Shown here one piece after another: positions 18,162-26,836 of a DNA stretch of 56,461 nucleotides. The position numbers and the translations under genes were made by a program. Within the stretch, counting starts at the first letter, position 1, and each line of letters begins with the position of its first letter. The notes under the pieces are model-generated. The model had not been told where the DNA came from, searched no databases, and was given only the letters and a program-made list of their open reading frames with translations. The stretch is from Aestuariivirga sp. (GTDB lineage: Bacteria; Pseudomonadota; Alphaproteobacteria; Rhizobiales; Aestuariivirgaceae), in NCBI GenBank assembly GCA_030680855.1, contig JAUXUN010000014.1, positions 1 to 56,461 of the forward strand, given 5' to 3'.

Positions 18162-19571
18162 CTAATCCTCCAGAACCCAGGTGTCTTTGGTGCCGCCGCC
18201 CTGGCTGGAGTTGACCACCAGCGAGCCTTCCTTGAGCGCAACCCGTGTAAGGCCGCCAGGCGTGATGCGGATCCGGTCTCCCGACAGGACGAAGGGCCGC
18301 AAATCCACATGGCGCGCCGCAATGCCCGATTGGGTGAACGTGGGAACCGCCGATAGGGCGAGGGTGGGCTGGGCAATGTAGTTTGTGGGCCGCGCCTTGA
18401 TCTTGGCGCGGAATGATTCAATCTCTGCCTTGGAGGAGGTGGGCCCCACCAGCATGCCATAGCCGCCGGAGCCATGAACCTCCTTCACCACCAGTTCCGC
18501 CAAGTGCTCAAGCACATACTTGAGATCGCTCGCGTCTGAGCAGCGCCAGGTCGGGACATTGTTGAGCAGCGGCTTTTCACCAGTATAAAACCGGATGATG
18601 TCCGGCATATAGGTGTAAATCGATTTGTCATCGGCAACACCCGTGCCCGGCGCATTGACCAGGGTCACATGGCCCGCCCGGTAAACGTCGAAAATCCCGG
18701 GAACCCCGAGGTTCGAATCCGGGCGGAAAGCCAGGGGATCAAGATAGGCATCATCAATGCGCCGGTAAACCACATCCACCCTCCGCGGCATCTGCGTCGT
18801 GCGCATGTAGAGCCAGCCATCGGAGACGAAAAGATCATCGCCTTCACAGAGTTCAACTCCCATCTCGTCGGCCAGAAAGGCGTGTTCGAAAAACGCCGAG
18901 TTGTGAATGCCCGGCGTCAGCAGCACAACGGTGGGTTCGTTCTTCGTGGTGGACGGCGCCACACTGTCCAGGGTCTTGCGCAGCATGGCCGGATAATTTT
19001 CGACCGGCGCTACTCGCTGCTGGGCGAAAAGCTCCGGGAAAAGGAACATCATCGCTTCCCGGTCTTCCAGCATGTAGGAAACACCCGATGGCGTGCGGCA
19101 ATTGTCTTCCAGGACGTAAAATTCATTCTCGTTCACGCGCACGATATCGATGCCCATGACATGGGCGTAAATGCCCTTCACCGGGTTGACGCCCACCATT
19201 TCCGGCACGAACGCCTCGTTTTGGATAATCACGTCATAGGGAATGCGCCCCGCCCGGAGAATTTCCTGACGGTGGTAGAGATCATGCAGGAACGCGTTCA
19301 TCGCGCGCACCCGCTGTTCAATGCCCGCCGAAAGCCTGCGCCATTCGGTGGCCGAAAAAATCCGCGGCACAATGTCAAAGGGGATCAGCCGCTCCGAGGC
19401 CTTGTCATCGCCGTAAACGGCAAAGGTAATGCCCTGCCTGCGGAACCTCGCTTCGGACTCCCGCAGGGCCCGTTCTATGACTTCATTACCCAGATTTTCG
19501 AGCCATTTTTCCACGCGGGCGTAAGGAGCACGCACGCTGCCATTTGGCGCAAACATCTCGTTGAAGCTCAT
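18162..19571 (-). CDS. Circularly permuted type 2 ATP-grasp protein
   Basis: 469 residues of the DUF404/DUF407 ATP-grasp family, a predicted carboxylate-amine ligase. Visible family blocks are YDVIIQNEAFVPEMVGV, EDNCRTPSGVSYMLEDR, VKEVHGSGGYGMLVGP (nucleotide-binding region) and the C-terminal NSSQGGGTKDTWVLED. The start at 19571 (MSFNEMFAPNGSVR) is where family homology begins; the open frame extends 22 codons further without conserved residues. It is the first gene of the Anbu operon, which reads leftward from here. Amide ligation to a peptide or small molecule is the predicted chemistry; the substrate is unknown. Confidence 0.9.
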   Translation of the reverse strand: MSFNEMFAPNGSVRAPYARVEKWLENLGNEVIERALRESEARFRRQGITFAVYGDDKASERLIPFDIVPRIFSATEWRRLSAGIEQRVRAMNAFLHDLYHRQEILRAGRIPYDVIIQNEAFVPEMVGVNPVKGIYAHVMGIDIVRVNENEFYVLEDNCRTPSGVSYMLEDREAMMFLFPELFAQQRVAPVENYPAMLRKTLDSVAPSTTKNEPTVVLLTPGIHNSAFFEHAFLADEMGVELCEGDDLFVSDGWLYMRTTQMPRRVDVVYRRIDDAYLDPLAFRPDSNLGVPGIFDVYRAGHVTLVNAPGTGVADDKSIYTYMPDIIRFYTGEKPLLNNVPTWRCSDASDLKYVLEHLAELVVKEVHGSGGYGMLVGPTSSKAEIESFRAKIKARPTNYIAQPTLALSAVPTFTQSGIAARHVDLRPFVLSGDRIRITPGGLTRVALKEGSLVVNSSQGGGTKDTWVLED

Positions 19572-19851
19572 CGTCCTGCCGGTTCCCCCTGCTGTTGCGC
19601 TGCAATATGAACGCAATAATTGAACTTCTGCAAGCAATTCATCGGGATCCGGAGGTCATGTTGCAAAAAATGGCCATTGACTGTAGGGTTGGGCCATGTG
19701 CTGCCATATGACATCCTCCGGCCAAGTCCTGCCCGTCTGGACCCGGAACCGGCACGACGAAGTCATGGTCAATTGCGCCCGCATCGGGTTCAAGCCTTAG
19801 TATTCCTCCAGATTGCAATTCTGATCCCGCATTCAATTTTGGAGAAAACCT
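19572..19851. other. 280-bp divergent intergenic region, no gene seen
   Basis: Lies between the Anbu operon and the polyamine cluster and must hold promoters for both. I see no convincing ORF, tRNA or riboswitch. The 8-bp palindrome ATTGCAAT is at 19812-19819 and a lone CTGGACCC at 19737-19744 has no partner at 22 bp. The only clear signal is the ribosome binding site TTGGAG ahead of the GTG at 19852. Confidence 0.4.
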
Positions 19852-21234
19852 GTGTCCGCACATCAAAAGAACATCAATATCGCTGAGGTCGTCCAGCACG
19901 ACATCGACCACCATTTTCACCCCTTTACCGACCACAAGGCCTTTCACGCCGCCGGCGGCCCCCGGGTCATCACCCATGCCGATGGCGTCTATATCTGGGA
20001 TGGCAAGGGCAACAAGATTCTCGATGGCTTTTCCGGCTTGTGGTGCGTGAATGTGGGCTATGGCCGCAAGGAACTGGCCGAAGTTGCCTACCGCCAGATG
20101 CTCGATCTGCCCTATTACAACACCTTCTTCAAAACCACGACGGTGCCTACAACCGAACTCGCGGCCAAGATTTCGTCCGTGCTGCCCAAGCGCTTCCAGC
20201 ACATTTTCTTCACCAATTCCGGCTCCGAATCCAACGACACCATCGTCCGTTTCGTGCGCCACTACTGGAAGCTGAAGGGCAAGCCCTACCGCCAGCATTT
20301 CATTGGCCGGGTGCGGGGTTATCATGGCTCCACCATGGTGGCCGCCAATCTCGGCGGCATGGCCGGTATGCATGAGCAGGTGGGAACCGAATTCCCGGGC
20401 TTCCACCATGTCCAGCAGCCCTATTGGTATGATTTCGGCGGCGATAAGACGCCCGAGGAATTTGGTCTTGAAGCTGCCGCCGCCGTGGAAAAGAAAATCC
20501 TTGAAGTGGGGCCGGAAAATGTAGCCGCCTTTATTGGCGAACCGATCCAGGGGGCGGCCGGCGTTCTCATCCCGCCCACAACCTATTGGCCAGAAGTGCA
20601 GCGCATTTGCCGCAAGTATGGCGTTCTGATCATATCCGACGAAGTGATCTGCGGCTTTGGCCGCACCGGCAAGTGGTGGGGCTTCCAGTCCCTTGGCTTC
20701 GAACCGGACATCGTCACCATGGCCAAGGGCCTGTCGTCGGGCTACCAGCCCATTGGCGCCGTGGCCTTTGCCGATACGCTGATCAAGGACTTTTTCGCCC
20801 TAGGCGGTGAATTTTACCATGGCATGACCTATGCCGGCCATCCCGTGGCCGCAGCCGTTGCCCTGAAAAACATCGAGATCATCGAGGACGAAAAGCTGGT
20901 GCAACGGGTGGCTGAACTCGCACCTTATTTCGCCAAGGCCCTGGCCAGCCTGAATGACCATCCCATCGTGGGTGAAACCCGTAGCCTTGGCCTGCTCGGT
21001 GCGATTGAATTGTCCAATGACAAGGCCAAGCGCGGGCGGTTCAAGGAGTCTGGCCGGGTTGGCACGATCTGCCGCGACCACTGCTTCAAGAACAATCTGA
21101 TCATGCGGGCCTGCTGGGACACCATGGTGCTGGCGCCCCCCTTCATCATCACCAAAAAGGAGATCGATGACATGGTTAACCTGGCGCGCCTGGCGCTTGA
21201 TGCCACCTATGCGGACGTTAAGGCTGAGATGTAA
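19852..21234 (+). CDS. Class III omega-aminotransferase, likely putrescine-pyruvate type
   Basis: 460 residues, fold-type I PLP enzyme. The Schiff-base lysine is Lys292 in MAKGLSSGYQPIGA. Other class III motifs are NSGSESNDT, RGYHGSTM, GEPIQGAAG, and ISDEVICGFGRTG. The sequence style (DGFSGLWCVNVGYGR, LPYYNTFFKT) is that of the SpuC/putrescine-pyruvate and beta-alanine-pyruvate group. The position directly before a polyamine ABC transporter favours putrescine or another polyamine as amino donor. The start is GTG at 19852 with GGAG six bases upstream. Product would be 4-aminobutanal from putrescine; its dehydrogenase is not in this window. Confidence 0.85.
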   Translation: MSAHQKNINIAEVVQHDIDHHFHPFTDHKAFHAAGGPRVITHADGVYIWDGKGNKILDGFSGLWCVNVGYGRKELAEVAYRQMLDLPYYNTFFKTTTVPTTELAAKISSVLPKRFQHIFFTNSGSESNDTIVRFVRHYWKLKGKPYRQHFIGRVRGYHGSTMVAANLGGMAGMHEQVGTEFPGFHHVQQPYWYDFGGDKTPEEFGLEAAAAVEKKILEVGPENVAAFIGEPIQGAAGVLIPPTTYWPEVQRICRKYGVLIISDEVICGFGRTGKWWGFQSLGFEPDIVTMAKGLSSGYQPIGAVAFADTLIKDFFALGGEFYHGMTYAGHPVAAAVALKNIEIIEDEKLVQRVAELAPYFAKALASLNDHPIVGETRSLGLLGAIELSNDKAKRGRFKESGRVGTICRDHCFKNNLIMRACWDTMVLAPPFIITKKEIDDMVNLARLALDATYADVKAEM

Positions 21235-21314
21235 TTGAACCAGAATTTAGTTGAATTTACGAAGAAAAGCGACAAGCTTACAACAGGATTGCCCCGTAAT
21301 TGAAAGGAACTTCC

Positions 21315-22397
21315 ATGACAACTTTTCATCCAAAATTTTCACCTAGCCGCCGCACTCTTTTAAAGGGCACCGGCGCCATGTTCGCCGGCTTGACCCTGCT
21401 GCCGCGCTTCTCGCTTGCCGCGGAAGAGAAAAAACTGAACTTCTATAACTGGGACACCTATATCGGCGAAACAACTTTGGCCGATTTTACCAAGGCCACC
21501 GGCATTGAAGCCAAGCTTGACCTTTTCGCCGACAATGACGAGCTTTTCGCCAAGCTCAAGGGCGGCAACCCCGGTTATGACGTGATCGTTCCCACCAATG
21601 ACATGCTCGAACGCATGATCAAGGCGAACATGGTGATCCCGCTGGATCATTCGAAAATTCCCAACATGGCCAACATCGACAAGCCATTTCAGGACGCGAC
21701 CTTCGATCCGGGCCGCAAGCATTCCATACCCTACATGTGGGGCACCTTGGGCGTAGGTTACCGCAAGTCCAAGGTCGAGGGCGGCCTGGTCGACAGCTGG
21801 AAGATCGTACTCGACAGCGACACGCACGCGGGCCGCATCTCGCTTCTCGGCGACGCCCAGAACGTGATCGGCGTGGCCCTCAAGTATCTTGGTCATTCCT
21901 TCAATTCGGTTGAAGCCGCCGAACTCAAGAAAGCCGAGGATCTGCTGATCGCCCAGAAGAAGCATGTCAAGGTATTCGCCGATGACAACGGCCAGGACTT
22001 GCTCGCCTCTGGCGAAGTCGACGTCTGCCAGGAATGGAATGGTGACATCATCCAGGTCATGGCCGAGGACGAGGGTATTGCCTATGCGGTGCCGACTGAA
22101 GGCTCTCTGGTTTGGCAGGATACAATGGCGATCCCCACCGGTGCTCCCCACCCGGAGAACGCCCATGCCTTCCTGAACTTCGTTCTTGACGCCGAGGCCG
22201 GCATGCACATTGCCGACACCATCAAGTACGCCACTGCAAATGCGGCGGCGAAGGCCGTAATGGACAAGTCCTATACGGAAAACCCTTCAATCTTCCCGCC
22301 TGCGGAAATCGTGGCGAAATGCGAACCCGGCCTCTATCTCGGCGAAGAGGCAACCAAGGTGCGCGACGAAATCTGGACGCGCATTCAGGCGGCCTGA
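21315..22397 (+). CDS. Polyamine ABC transporter, periplasmic binding protein (PotD/PotF type)
   Basis: 360 residues from the ATG at 21315, which has AAAGGAAC upstream. A twin-arginine type leader (SRRTLLKGTGAMFAGLTLL) ends near AAEE, suggesting Tat export of the folded protein, less usual for this family than Sec. NFYNWDTYIGETTLADF is the conserved opening of PotD/PotF; the binding pocket also includes the WGTLGVGY and CQEWNGDI stretches. Context (aminotransferase, agmatinase, amine oxidase) supports putrescine or spermidine as ligand. Followed by a perfect hairpin at 22418-22440. Confidence 0.9.
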   Translation: MTTFHPKFSPSRRTLLKGTGAMFAGLTLLPRFSLAAEEKKLNFYNWDTYIGETTLADFTKATGIEAKLDLFADNDELFAKLKGGNPGYDVIVPTNDMLERMIKANMVIPLDHSKIPNMANIDKPFQDATFDPGRKHSIPYMWGTLGVGYRKSKVEGGLVDSWKIVLDSDTHAGRISLLGDAQNVIGVALKYLGHSFNSVEAAELKKAEDLLIAQKKHVKVFADDNGQDLLASGEVDVCQEWNGDIIQVMAEDEGIAYAVPTEGSLVWQDTMAIPTGAPHPENAHAFLNFVLDAEAGMHIADTIKYATANAAAKAVMDKSYTENPSIFPPAEIVAKCEPGLYLGEEATKVRDEIWTRIQAA

Positions 22398-22417
22398 TTA
22401 CGTCCTGAACAATTGCA

Positions 22418-22440
22418 GGGGACGGCAGCTTGCCGTCCCC
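22418..22440 (+). terminator. Perfect hairpin after the polyamine binding-protein gene
   Basis: GGGGACGGCA (22418-22427) and TGCCGTCCCC (22431-22440) pair over ten bases around a three-base loop, 21 bp after the stop codon. A short GTTCTTATT follows, so termination would be partial. As at oppA-oppB it separates a binding-protein gene from its permease genes, which fits higher expression of the binding protein. Confidence 0.7.
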
Positions 22441-22495
22441 GTTCTTATTGGCTAGCATTCAGGGATCGCAGGAGCAGGGGGAGAGCGGGCGCGTC

Positions 22496-23368
22496 TTGGA
22501 TAACTGGAAAGACAACAAGAATGTCTTTTGGACCCTTGCCGGGCCCGGCACGTTCTGGCTTCTCGTGTTCTTCATTCTTCCTTTGGGTTTCCTCTTTGTC
22601 ATGTCCTTCAGCGACAAGGCGGTGATCGACGGTGAAATCTCCATCACCGAGTACGATTACCTGACAGGCATTTCGAATTATATCCGCAGTGTTGATGCGC
22701 TCTACCTCACGATCATATGGAAATCGATCTGGGTGAGTGCGCTGGCCACGGTGCTGTGCCTGCTGACGGCCTATCCCATCGCTTTCGGCATTTGCTTTGC
22801 CTCCGAACGCTGGAAACCGTTGCTTCTGTTGCTTGTGGTCCTGCCGTTCTGGATCAATCTCCTCATCCGCACCTATGCGCTAATCGCCGTCTTTCGTTCC
22901 CAAGGCTATGTAAATTTGGCTTTGGGCACGGTGGGTCTCGGGCCCTTCGATATGCTCTACAACAATTTTGCCGTCATCTTTGGCCTCGTCTACGTTTATA
23001 TGCCCTTCATGGTGCTGCCGCTTTACGCCACCATCGAACGCCTCGACAAATCATTCCTAGAAGCAAGCCTTGATCTCGGCGCATCGCAATTCACGACCTT
23101 CCTGAAAGTCACTGTACCGCTCACCATGCCAGGCATCATAACCGGGGTTATCCTTGTCTTTATTCCCTGCCTCGGCTCGTTCCTGACTCCGGACCTCCTC
23201 GGCGGGGCCAATGCCATAATGATCGGCAACGTCATTGAGCGCCAGTTCAAGGCGGCCAATGACTGGCCCTTTGGCGCGGCACTTTCCTTCATGCTGATGT
23301 ATGCCACCTTTGCCGCATTGATGCTGCGGGCCTTTTTGGCCAAACGCAGCGCTGGAGTTGATGTGTAA
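22496..23368 (+). CDS. Polyamine ABC transporter permease (PotB/PotH type)
   Basis: About 290 residues with six predicted helices and the EAA-type loop around EASLDLGASQFTTFLKVTVP. No ATG is available near the start. TTG at 22496 (MDNWKDNKNVFW) is chosen because it begins just before the cytoplasmic N-terminus and follows a purine-rich stretch (GCAGGAGCAGGGGGA). Another TTG at 22430 lies inside the hairpin and is unlikely. The last base of the stop codon is the first base of the next gene's ATG. Confidence 0.85.
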   Translation: MDNWKDNKNVFWTLAGPGTFWLLVFFILPLGFLFVMSFSDKAVIDGEISITEYDYLTGISNYIRSVDALYLTIIWKSIWVSALATVLCLLTAYPIAFGICFASERWKPLLLLLVVLPFWINLLIRTYALIAVFRSQGYVNLALGTVGLGPFDMLYNNFAVIFGLVYVYMPFMVLPLYATIERLDKSFLEASLDLGASQFTTFLKVTVPLTMPGIITGVILVFIPCLGSFLTPDLLGGANAIMIGNVIERQFKAANDWPFGAALSFMLMYATFAALMLRAFLAKRSAGVDV

Positions 23369-24216
23369 TGGCCGACCAATTGAAACCCGGCTCCGGCCCG
23401 CTCGATTACGGCAACAGGCTGTGGCTGAAAATTCTCTTCGGCGTGATCTTTTTCATGCTCTATGTCCCCATCATCACTTTGGTTGCCTTTTCCTTCAATA
23501 CGGACAGGCGCGGCATTGTCTGGCGGGGTTTCACCTTCGACAACTACGTCAAGGCCTGGAACAATAGCGCCCTTATCGAGGCCATGGTCAATTCCCTGAT
23601 GATCGCCTTTATAACCACTATTATTGCCACGGTATTGGGTGCCATGGTGGCGCTCATGCTGTGGCGCTTCCGCTTTCCCTTCAAAGGCGCCTATGAGGCG
23701 TTCATGGGGCTGCCCATTGTCATCCCCGAGATCTGCATGGGCGTGGCGCTGCTTCTGTTCTTCAACGAGACCGGCATGATGGGTGCGATAGTTGCTTTGC
23801 CATGGCCGCTCAACCTTTCCAATATAATCATCGCCCATGTGGCTTTCTGCTTCCCCTTCGTAGCCATCGTCGTGCGCTCACGCCTTGTAGGCTTCAACCG
23901 GCAACTGGAGGAAGCGTCAAAGGATCTGGGCGCCAGCGAGTGGCAGACCTTCTGGAAGGTGATCGTGCCCTTCATGATGCCGGGCCTGGTGGCCGGCGCG
24001 CTGCTTGCCTTTACGCTGTCCCTCGACGACTTCGTGATCACCTTCTTTACCTCGGGGCCCGAAACCGTGACCTTCCCGGTCAAGGTCTATTCTCTCGTCC
24101 GCCGCGGCGTATCCCCCGAAATCAACGCGGCCTCCACCGTCCTCATCGTGATTACCGTGGTGGCAACTGTTCTCGCCATGAAACTCCAGGCTCCACAGAA
24201 ATCCGGCAAAGGTTGA
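23368..24216 (+). CDS. Polyamine ABC transporter permease (PotC/PotI type)
   Basis: 282 residues, second permease subunit with six predicted helices. The opening helix is followed by FSFNTDRRGIVWRGFTFDNY, typical of PotC/PotI; the EAA loop is around EASKDLGASEWQTFWKVIVP. Its TAA/ATG one-base overlap with the preceding permease gene implies coupled translation, and the ATPase gene begins 2 bp after the stop. Confidence 0.92.
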   Translation: MADQLKPGSGPLDYGNRLWLKILFGVIFFMLYVPIITLVAFSFNTDRRGIVWRGFTFDNYVKAWNNSALIEAMVNSLMIAFITTIIATVLGAMVALMLWRFRFPFKGAYEAFMGLPIVIPEICMGVALLLFFNETGMMGAIVALPWPLNLSNIIIAHVAFCFPFVAIVVRSRLVGFNRQLEEASKDLGASEWQTFWKVIVPFMMPGLVAGALLAFTLSLDDFVITFFTSGPETVTFPVKVYSLVRRGVSPEINAASTVLIVITVVATVLAMKLQAPQKSGKG

Positions 24217-24218
24217 AA

Positions 24219-25307
24219 ATGACAGACCCAATTGTATCCATTCGCGGCGTCAGCAAGAGATTTCCAGGGGGCGTCATTGCCGTTGACAACATCGATATCG
24301 ACATCGCCCAGAATGAATTCTTCGCGCTGCTCGGCCCTTCGGGCTGCGGCAAGACGACCTTGCTGCGCATGATCTCAGGCCTGGAAACGCCGACTGAGGG
24401 TCAGATCATCATTGCCGGCCAGGACATGGCGCTCACGCCCCCCAACAAGCGCCCGACGAACATGGTGTTCCAGTCCTATGCGGTGTTTCCGCATATGACG
24501 GTTGAAGACAATGTGGCCTATGGCCTGCGGGTGACGGGGGTTCCAGCGGATGAAACCACGCGCCGCACGGCGGAAGCCCTCGAGATGGTGAAACTCTCGC
24601 ACCTTGCAAAGCGCAAGCCCGACCAGATGTCCGGCGGCCAGCGCCAGCGCGTGGCTCTGGCCCGCGCCCTCGTGAAGCGTCCCAAGGTCCTGCTGCTGGA
24701 TGAGCCGCTTTCCGCGCTGGACGCAAAGCTGCGCGATGACATGCGCATGGAACTGACCAGGCTCCAGGAAACCGTAGGCATCACCTTCATCATCGTCACC
24801 CATGACCAGGATGAAGCCCTGTCCATGGCCAGCCGCATTGCCGTGATCGACAAAGGCGCGGTCCAGCAAATTGCAGCTCCTTCGGAACTTTATGAACAGC
24901 CCGCTACCCGCTTTGTGGCGGACTTTATCGGCAAGGTGAACCTGATTGATGCCAAGGTTTTGAGCCGCTCGGGTAAGTCCATATCCTGCGAAGCCAAGGG
25001 ACTGGGCAAACTGAAATTTGACACGGACAAGACCTGTGGCGACAGTGTCGCTGTTGCCGTGCGGCCGGAGAAGCTGAAGATTTCAAAGGCCGAGCCAAAG
25101 GCCGCAGGCCTGATCAAGGTCCAGGGCAAGGTGCGTGATGTGGCCTATTACGGCGACACCAGCCACATCGTCGTTTCCATCAAGGGCGGGCCGGACCTGC
25201 AGGTCAATGTGCAGAACGACTCGCGGACCGGCGGCTCGGGCGTTGAGCGCGGCCAGGCGATTTGGGTGTCCTGGATGCCCGACGATTCCCTTGTGCTTAC
25301 GGAGTAG
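24219..25307 (+). CDS. potA: Polyamine ABC transporter ATPase (PotA/PotG type)
   Basis: 362 residues. The ATPase domain (about 1-240) has Walker A GPSGCGKTT, signature MSGGQRQRV and Walker B VLLLDEPLSALD; H in the switch is at FIIVTHDQDEA. The C-terminal part (about 275-362) is a TOBE domain, common in transporters of this group and often regulatory. The open frame extends far upstream of 24219 but that part overlaps the permease gene and is not coding. Two bases follow the permease stop. Agmatinase begins 3 bp after its own stop, so uptake and catabolism share a transcript. Confidence 0.93.
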   Translation: MTDPIVSIRGVSKRFPGGVIAVDNIDIDIAQNEFFALLGPSGCGKTTLLRMISGLETPTEGQIIIAGQDMALTPPNKRPTNMVFQSYAVFPHMTVEDNVAYGLRVTGVPADETTRRTAEALEMVKLSHLAKRKPDQMSGGQRQRVALARALVKRPKVLLLDEPLSALDAKLRDDMRMELTRLQETVGITFIIVTHDQDEALSMASRIAVIDKGAVQQIAAPSELYEQPATRFVADFIGKVNLIDAKVLSRSGKSISCEAKGLGKLKFDTDKTCGDSVAVAVRPEKLKISKAEPKAAGLIKVQGKVRDVAYYGDTSHIVVSIKGGPDLQVNVQNDSRTGGSGVERGQAIWVSWMPDDSLVLTE

Positions 25308-25310
25308 ATC

Positions 25311-26306
25311 ATGGCCCTCGAACTCGACAAGATGACCCGGCTTCCGGGTGACGAAGCTTTTCGCCGCGAAAGCATCAAGGGCACCCAATGGGAGGCAACC
25401 TATGCCGGCGCACTCTCCTTCATGCGCCGAAAATACACCCGCGATCTCACGGGCGCGGACATAGCTGTCACCGGGATTCCCTTCGACCAGGCCGTGTCCC
25501 ACAGGCCCGGCACCCGCTTTGGGCCCGAGGGCATACGCAAGGCTTCGGCGGAAAACGCCTGGGGTCCGTTCTGGCCCTGGATGTTCGATCCCTTCAATAC
25601 CCTGGCCGTTATCGACTATGGCGATTGCTTCTTCGATTGGGGCCGCAAGGAAAACTTCCCCGATGCCCTCGAGCGCCACGCCACCGAAATCATCAATTCC
25701 GGCGCCGAAATGGTCGCGCTCGGCGGCGATCACTATATTACCTATCCCTTGCTGAAGGCCCATTTCAAAAAGCATGGCCCTTTGGCGCTGGTGGATTTCG
25801 ATGCCCACCGCGACGTGGAAGTCGATGATGGCGGCCGCATCGATCACGGCACCATGTTTGGCTACGCGGTACGCGAAGGCCTCATTGATCCGCGCAAATC
25901 CGTGCAGATGGGCATCCGCACCACCTTCACCGGTGAAACCACCATGGGCTTCCGCATTGTGTACGCGGATGAGGTCCATGACTCGAGCAGTGATCAGTTG
26001 GCCGCCATCATCAGGAAGCAGGTAGGCAAGTCAAAAGCCTATCTCACTTTTGATATTGATTGCCTCGATCCTTCCGTGGCGCCGGGGACAGGAACGCCAA
26101 TCCCCGGTGGAATGAGTTATCACCAGGTCGCGAGCGTCATTCGCAAATTGACGGACGTGAACTTTGTCGCCATGGACGTTGTCGAAGTGTCGCCGCCCTA
26201 TGATCACGCCGAAATAACCGCCGGTGCCGGTGCCTCCCTGGTAATGGAGTATCTCTGCCTCAAGGCCTGGCAGCGCGGGGCGCGCGCAACGCCAATGCCG
26301 GAATGA
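25311..26306 (+). CDS. speB: Agmatinase / ureohydrolase
   Basis: 331 residues of the arginase-agmatinase superfamily. The dimanganese site is intact: GGDHYIT, DFDAHRDVE and FDIDCLDPSVAPGTGTPIPG supply the His and Asp ligands. Agmatinase hydrolyses agmatine to putrescine and urea, which would feed the putrescine enzymes around it. Guanidinobutyrase or guanidinopropionase are close relatives and cannot be excluded. It is joined to the ABC transporter genes by a 3-bp gap and overlaps the next gene by the ATGA of its stop. Confidence 0.88.
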   Translation: MALELDKMTRLPGDEAFRRESIKGTQWEATYAGALSFMRRKYTRDLTGADIAVTGIPFDQAVSHRPGTRFGPEGIRKASAENAWGPFWPWMFDPFNTLAVIDYGDCFFDWGRKENFPDALERHATEIINSGAEMVALGGDHYITYPLLKAHFKKHGPLALVDFDAHRDVEVDDGGRIDHGTMFGYAVREGLIDPRKSVQMGIRTTFTGETTMGFRIVYADEVHDSSSDQLAAIIRKQVGKSKAYLTFDIDCLDPSVAPGTGTPIPGGMSYHQVASVIRKLTDVNFVAMDVVEVSPPYDHAEITAGAGASLVMEYLCLKAWQRGARATPMPE

Positions 26307-26800
26307 ACATCAGCCCCGAACTGCCTGTCCACCGGCCCGCTGTTCTGGAACTCAATCGCCTTGCCTTCAAGGGCGACGAAGAGTCCCGGCTGATCAAGAA
26401 CCTGGCGCGTGACAACAGCATTCTTGCCTCCTTCGTCGCGCTCGACGGCGGTGAGGTCGTCGGCCATATTTTGTTTAGCCCGCTCCATCTGACCGTCAAC
26501 GGAAAGCGGATTGATGCGGTCGCCCTGGCGCCCATGTGCGTCGTCCCTTCCCGTCAAAAACAAGGTATCGGTACTTTGTTGGTCGAGCATGGCATCGAAG
26601 CCATGAAGTCCGCCGCGCATGATGCAATCATCGTCCTGGGTCATGTGGACTTCTATCCCCGTTTTGGCTTCCGGCACGACCTTGCCAGGAACCTCGCCTG
26701 CGCATTCAATCAATATGAAGCCTTCATGGGCCTGGAATTGCGCGCCGGGTCCCTTGGCGGAAAGCCGGGGACGTGCACTTACGCCCGCGCCTTTGCTTGA
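26303..26800 (+). CDS. GNAT family N-acetyltransferase (YhbS-like)
   Basis: 165 residues. The acetyl-CoA pyrophosphate loop is RQKQGIGTLLVEHG, preceded by the beta-strand VALAPMCVVPS; HVDFYPRFGF near residue 112 is typical of the YhbS-like subgroup. Placed between agmatinase (4-bp overlap) and copper amine oxidase, so polyamine or amine acetylation is plausible, but YhbS-like proteins have varied substrates and this is an inference from context only. Confidence 0.8.
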   Translation: MNISPELPVHRPAVLELNRLAFKGDEESRLIKNLARDNSILASFVALDGGEVVGHILFSPLHLTVNGKRIDAVALAPMCVVPSRQKQGIGTLLVEHGIEAMKSAAHDAIIVLGHVDFYPRFGFRHDLARNLACAFNQYEAFMGLELRAGSLGGKPGTCTYARAFA

Positions 26801-26836
26801 TCCCAATGGAAAATCGGCCACAGGAACTACAGTGAA

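Noticed and set aside
19737-19744. CTGGACCC before the aminotransferase as a third TauR-type site
   Set aside because: Neither 22 bp upstream nor downstream has a partner, and the last base differs.
19620-19886. A possible small ORF in the gap before the aminotransferase
   Set aside because: No ribosome binding site, no recognisable motif, and it overlaps the GTG start of the aminotransferase.
19639-20409. A 256-codon minus-strand frame across the intergenic gap and the aminotransferase 5' end
   Set aside because: The opposite strand codes for an enzyme with intact motifs and the frame shows no family features.
23802-24218. A long upstream extension of the polyamine ATPase frame
   Set aside because: It overlaps the permease gene in another frame, has no conserved residues, and the true ATG at 24219 lies 2 bp after the permease stop.
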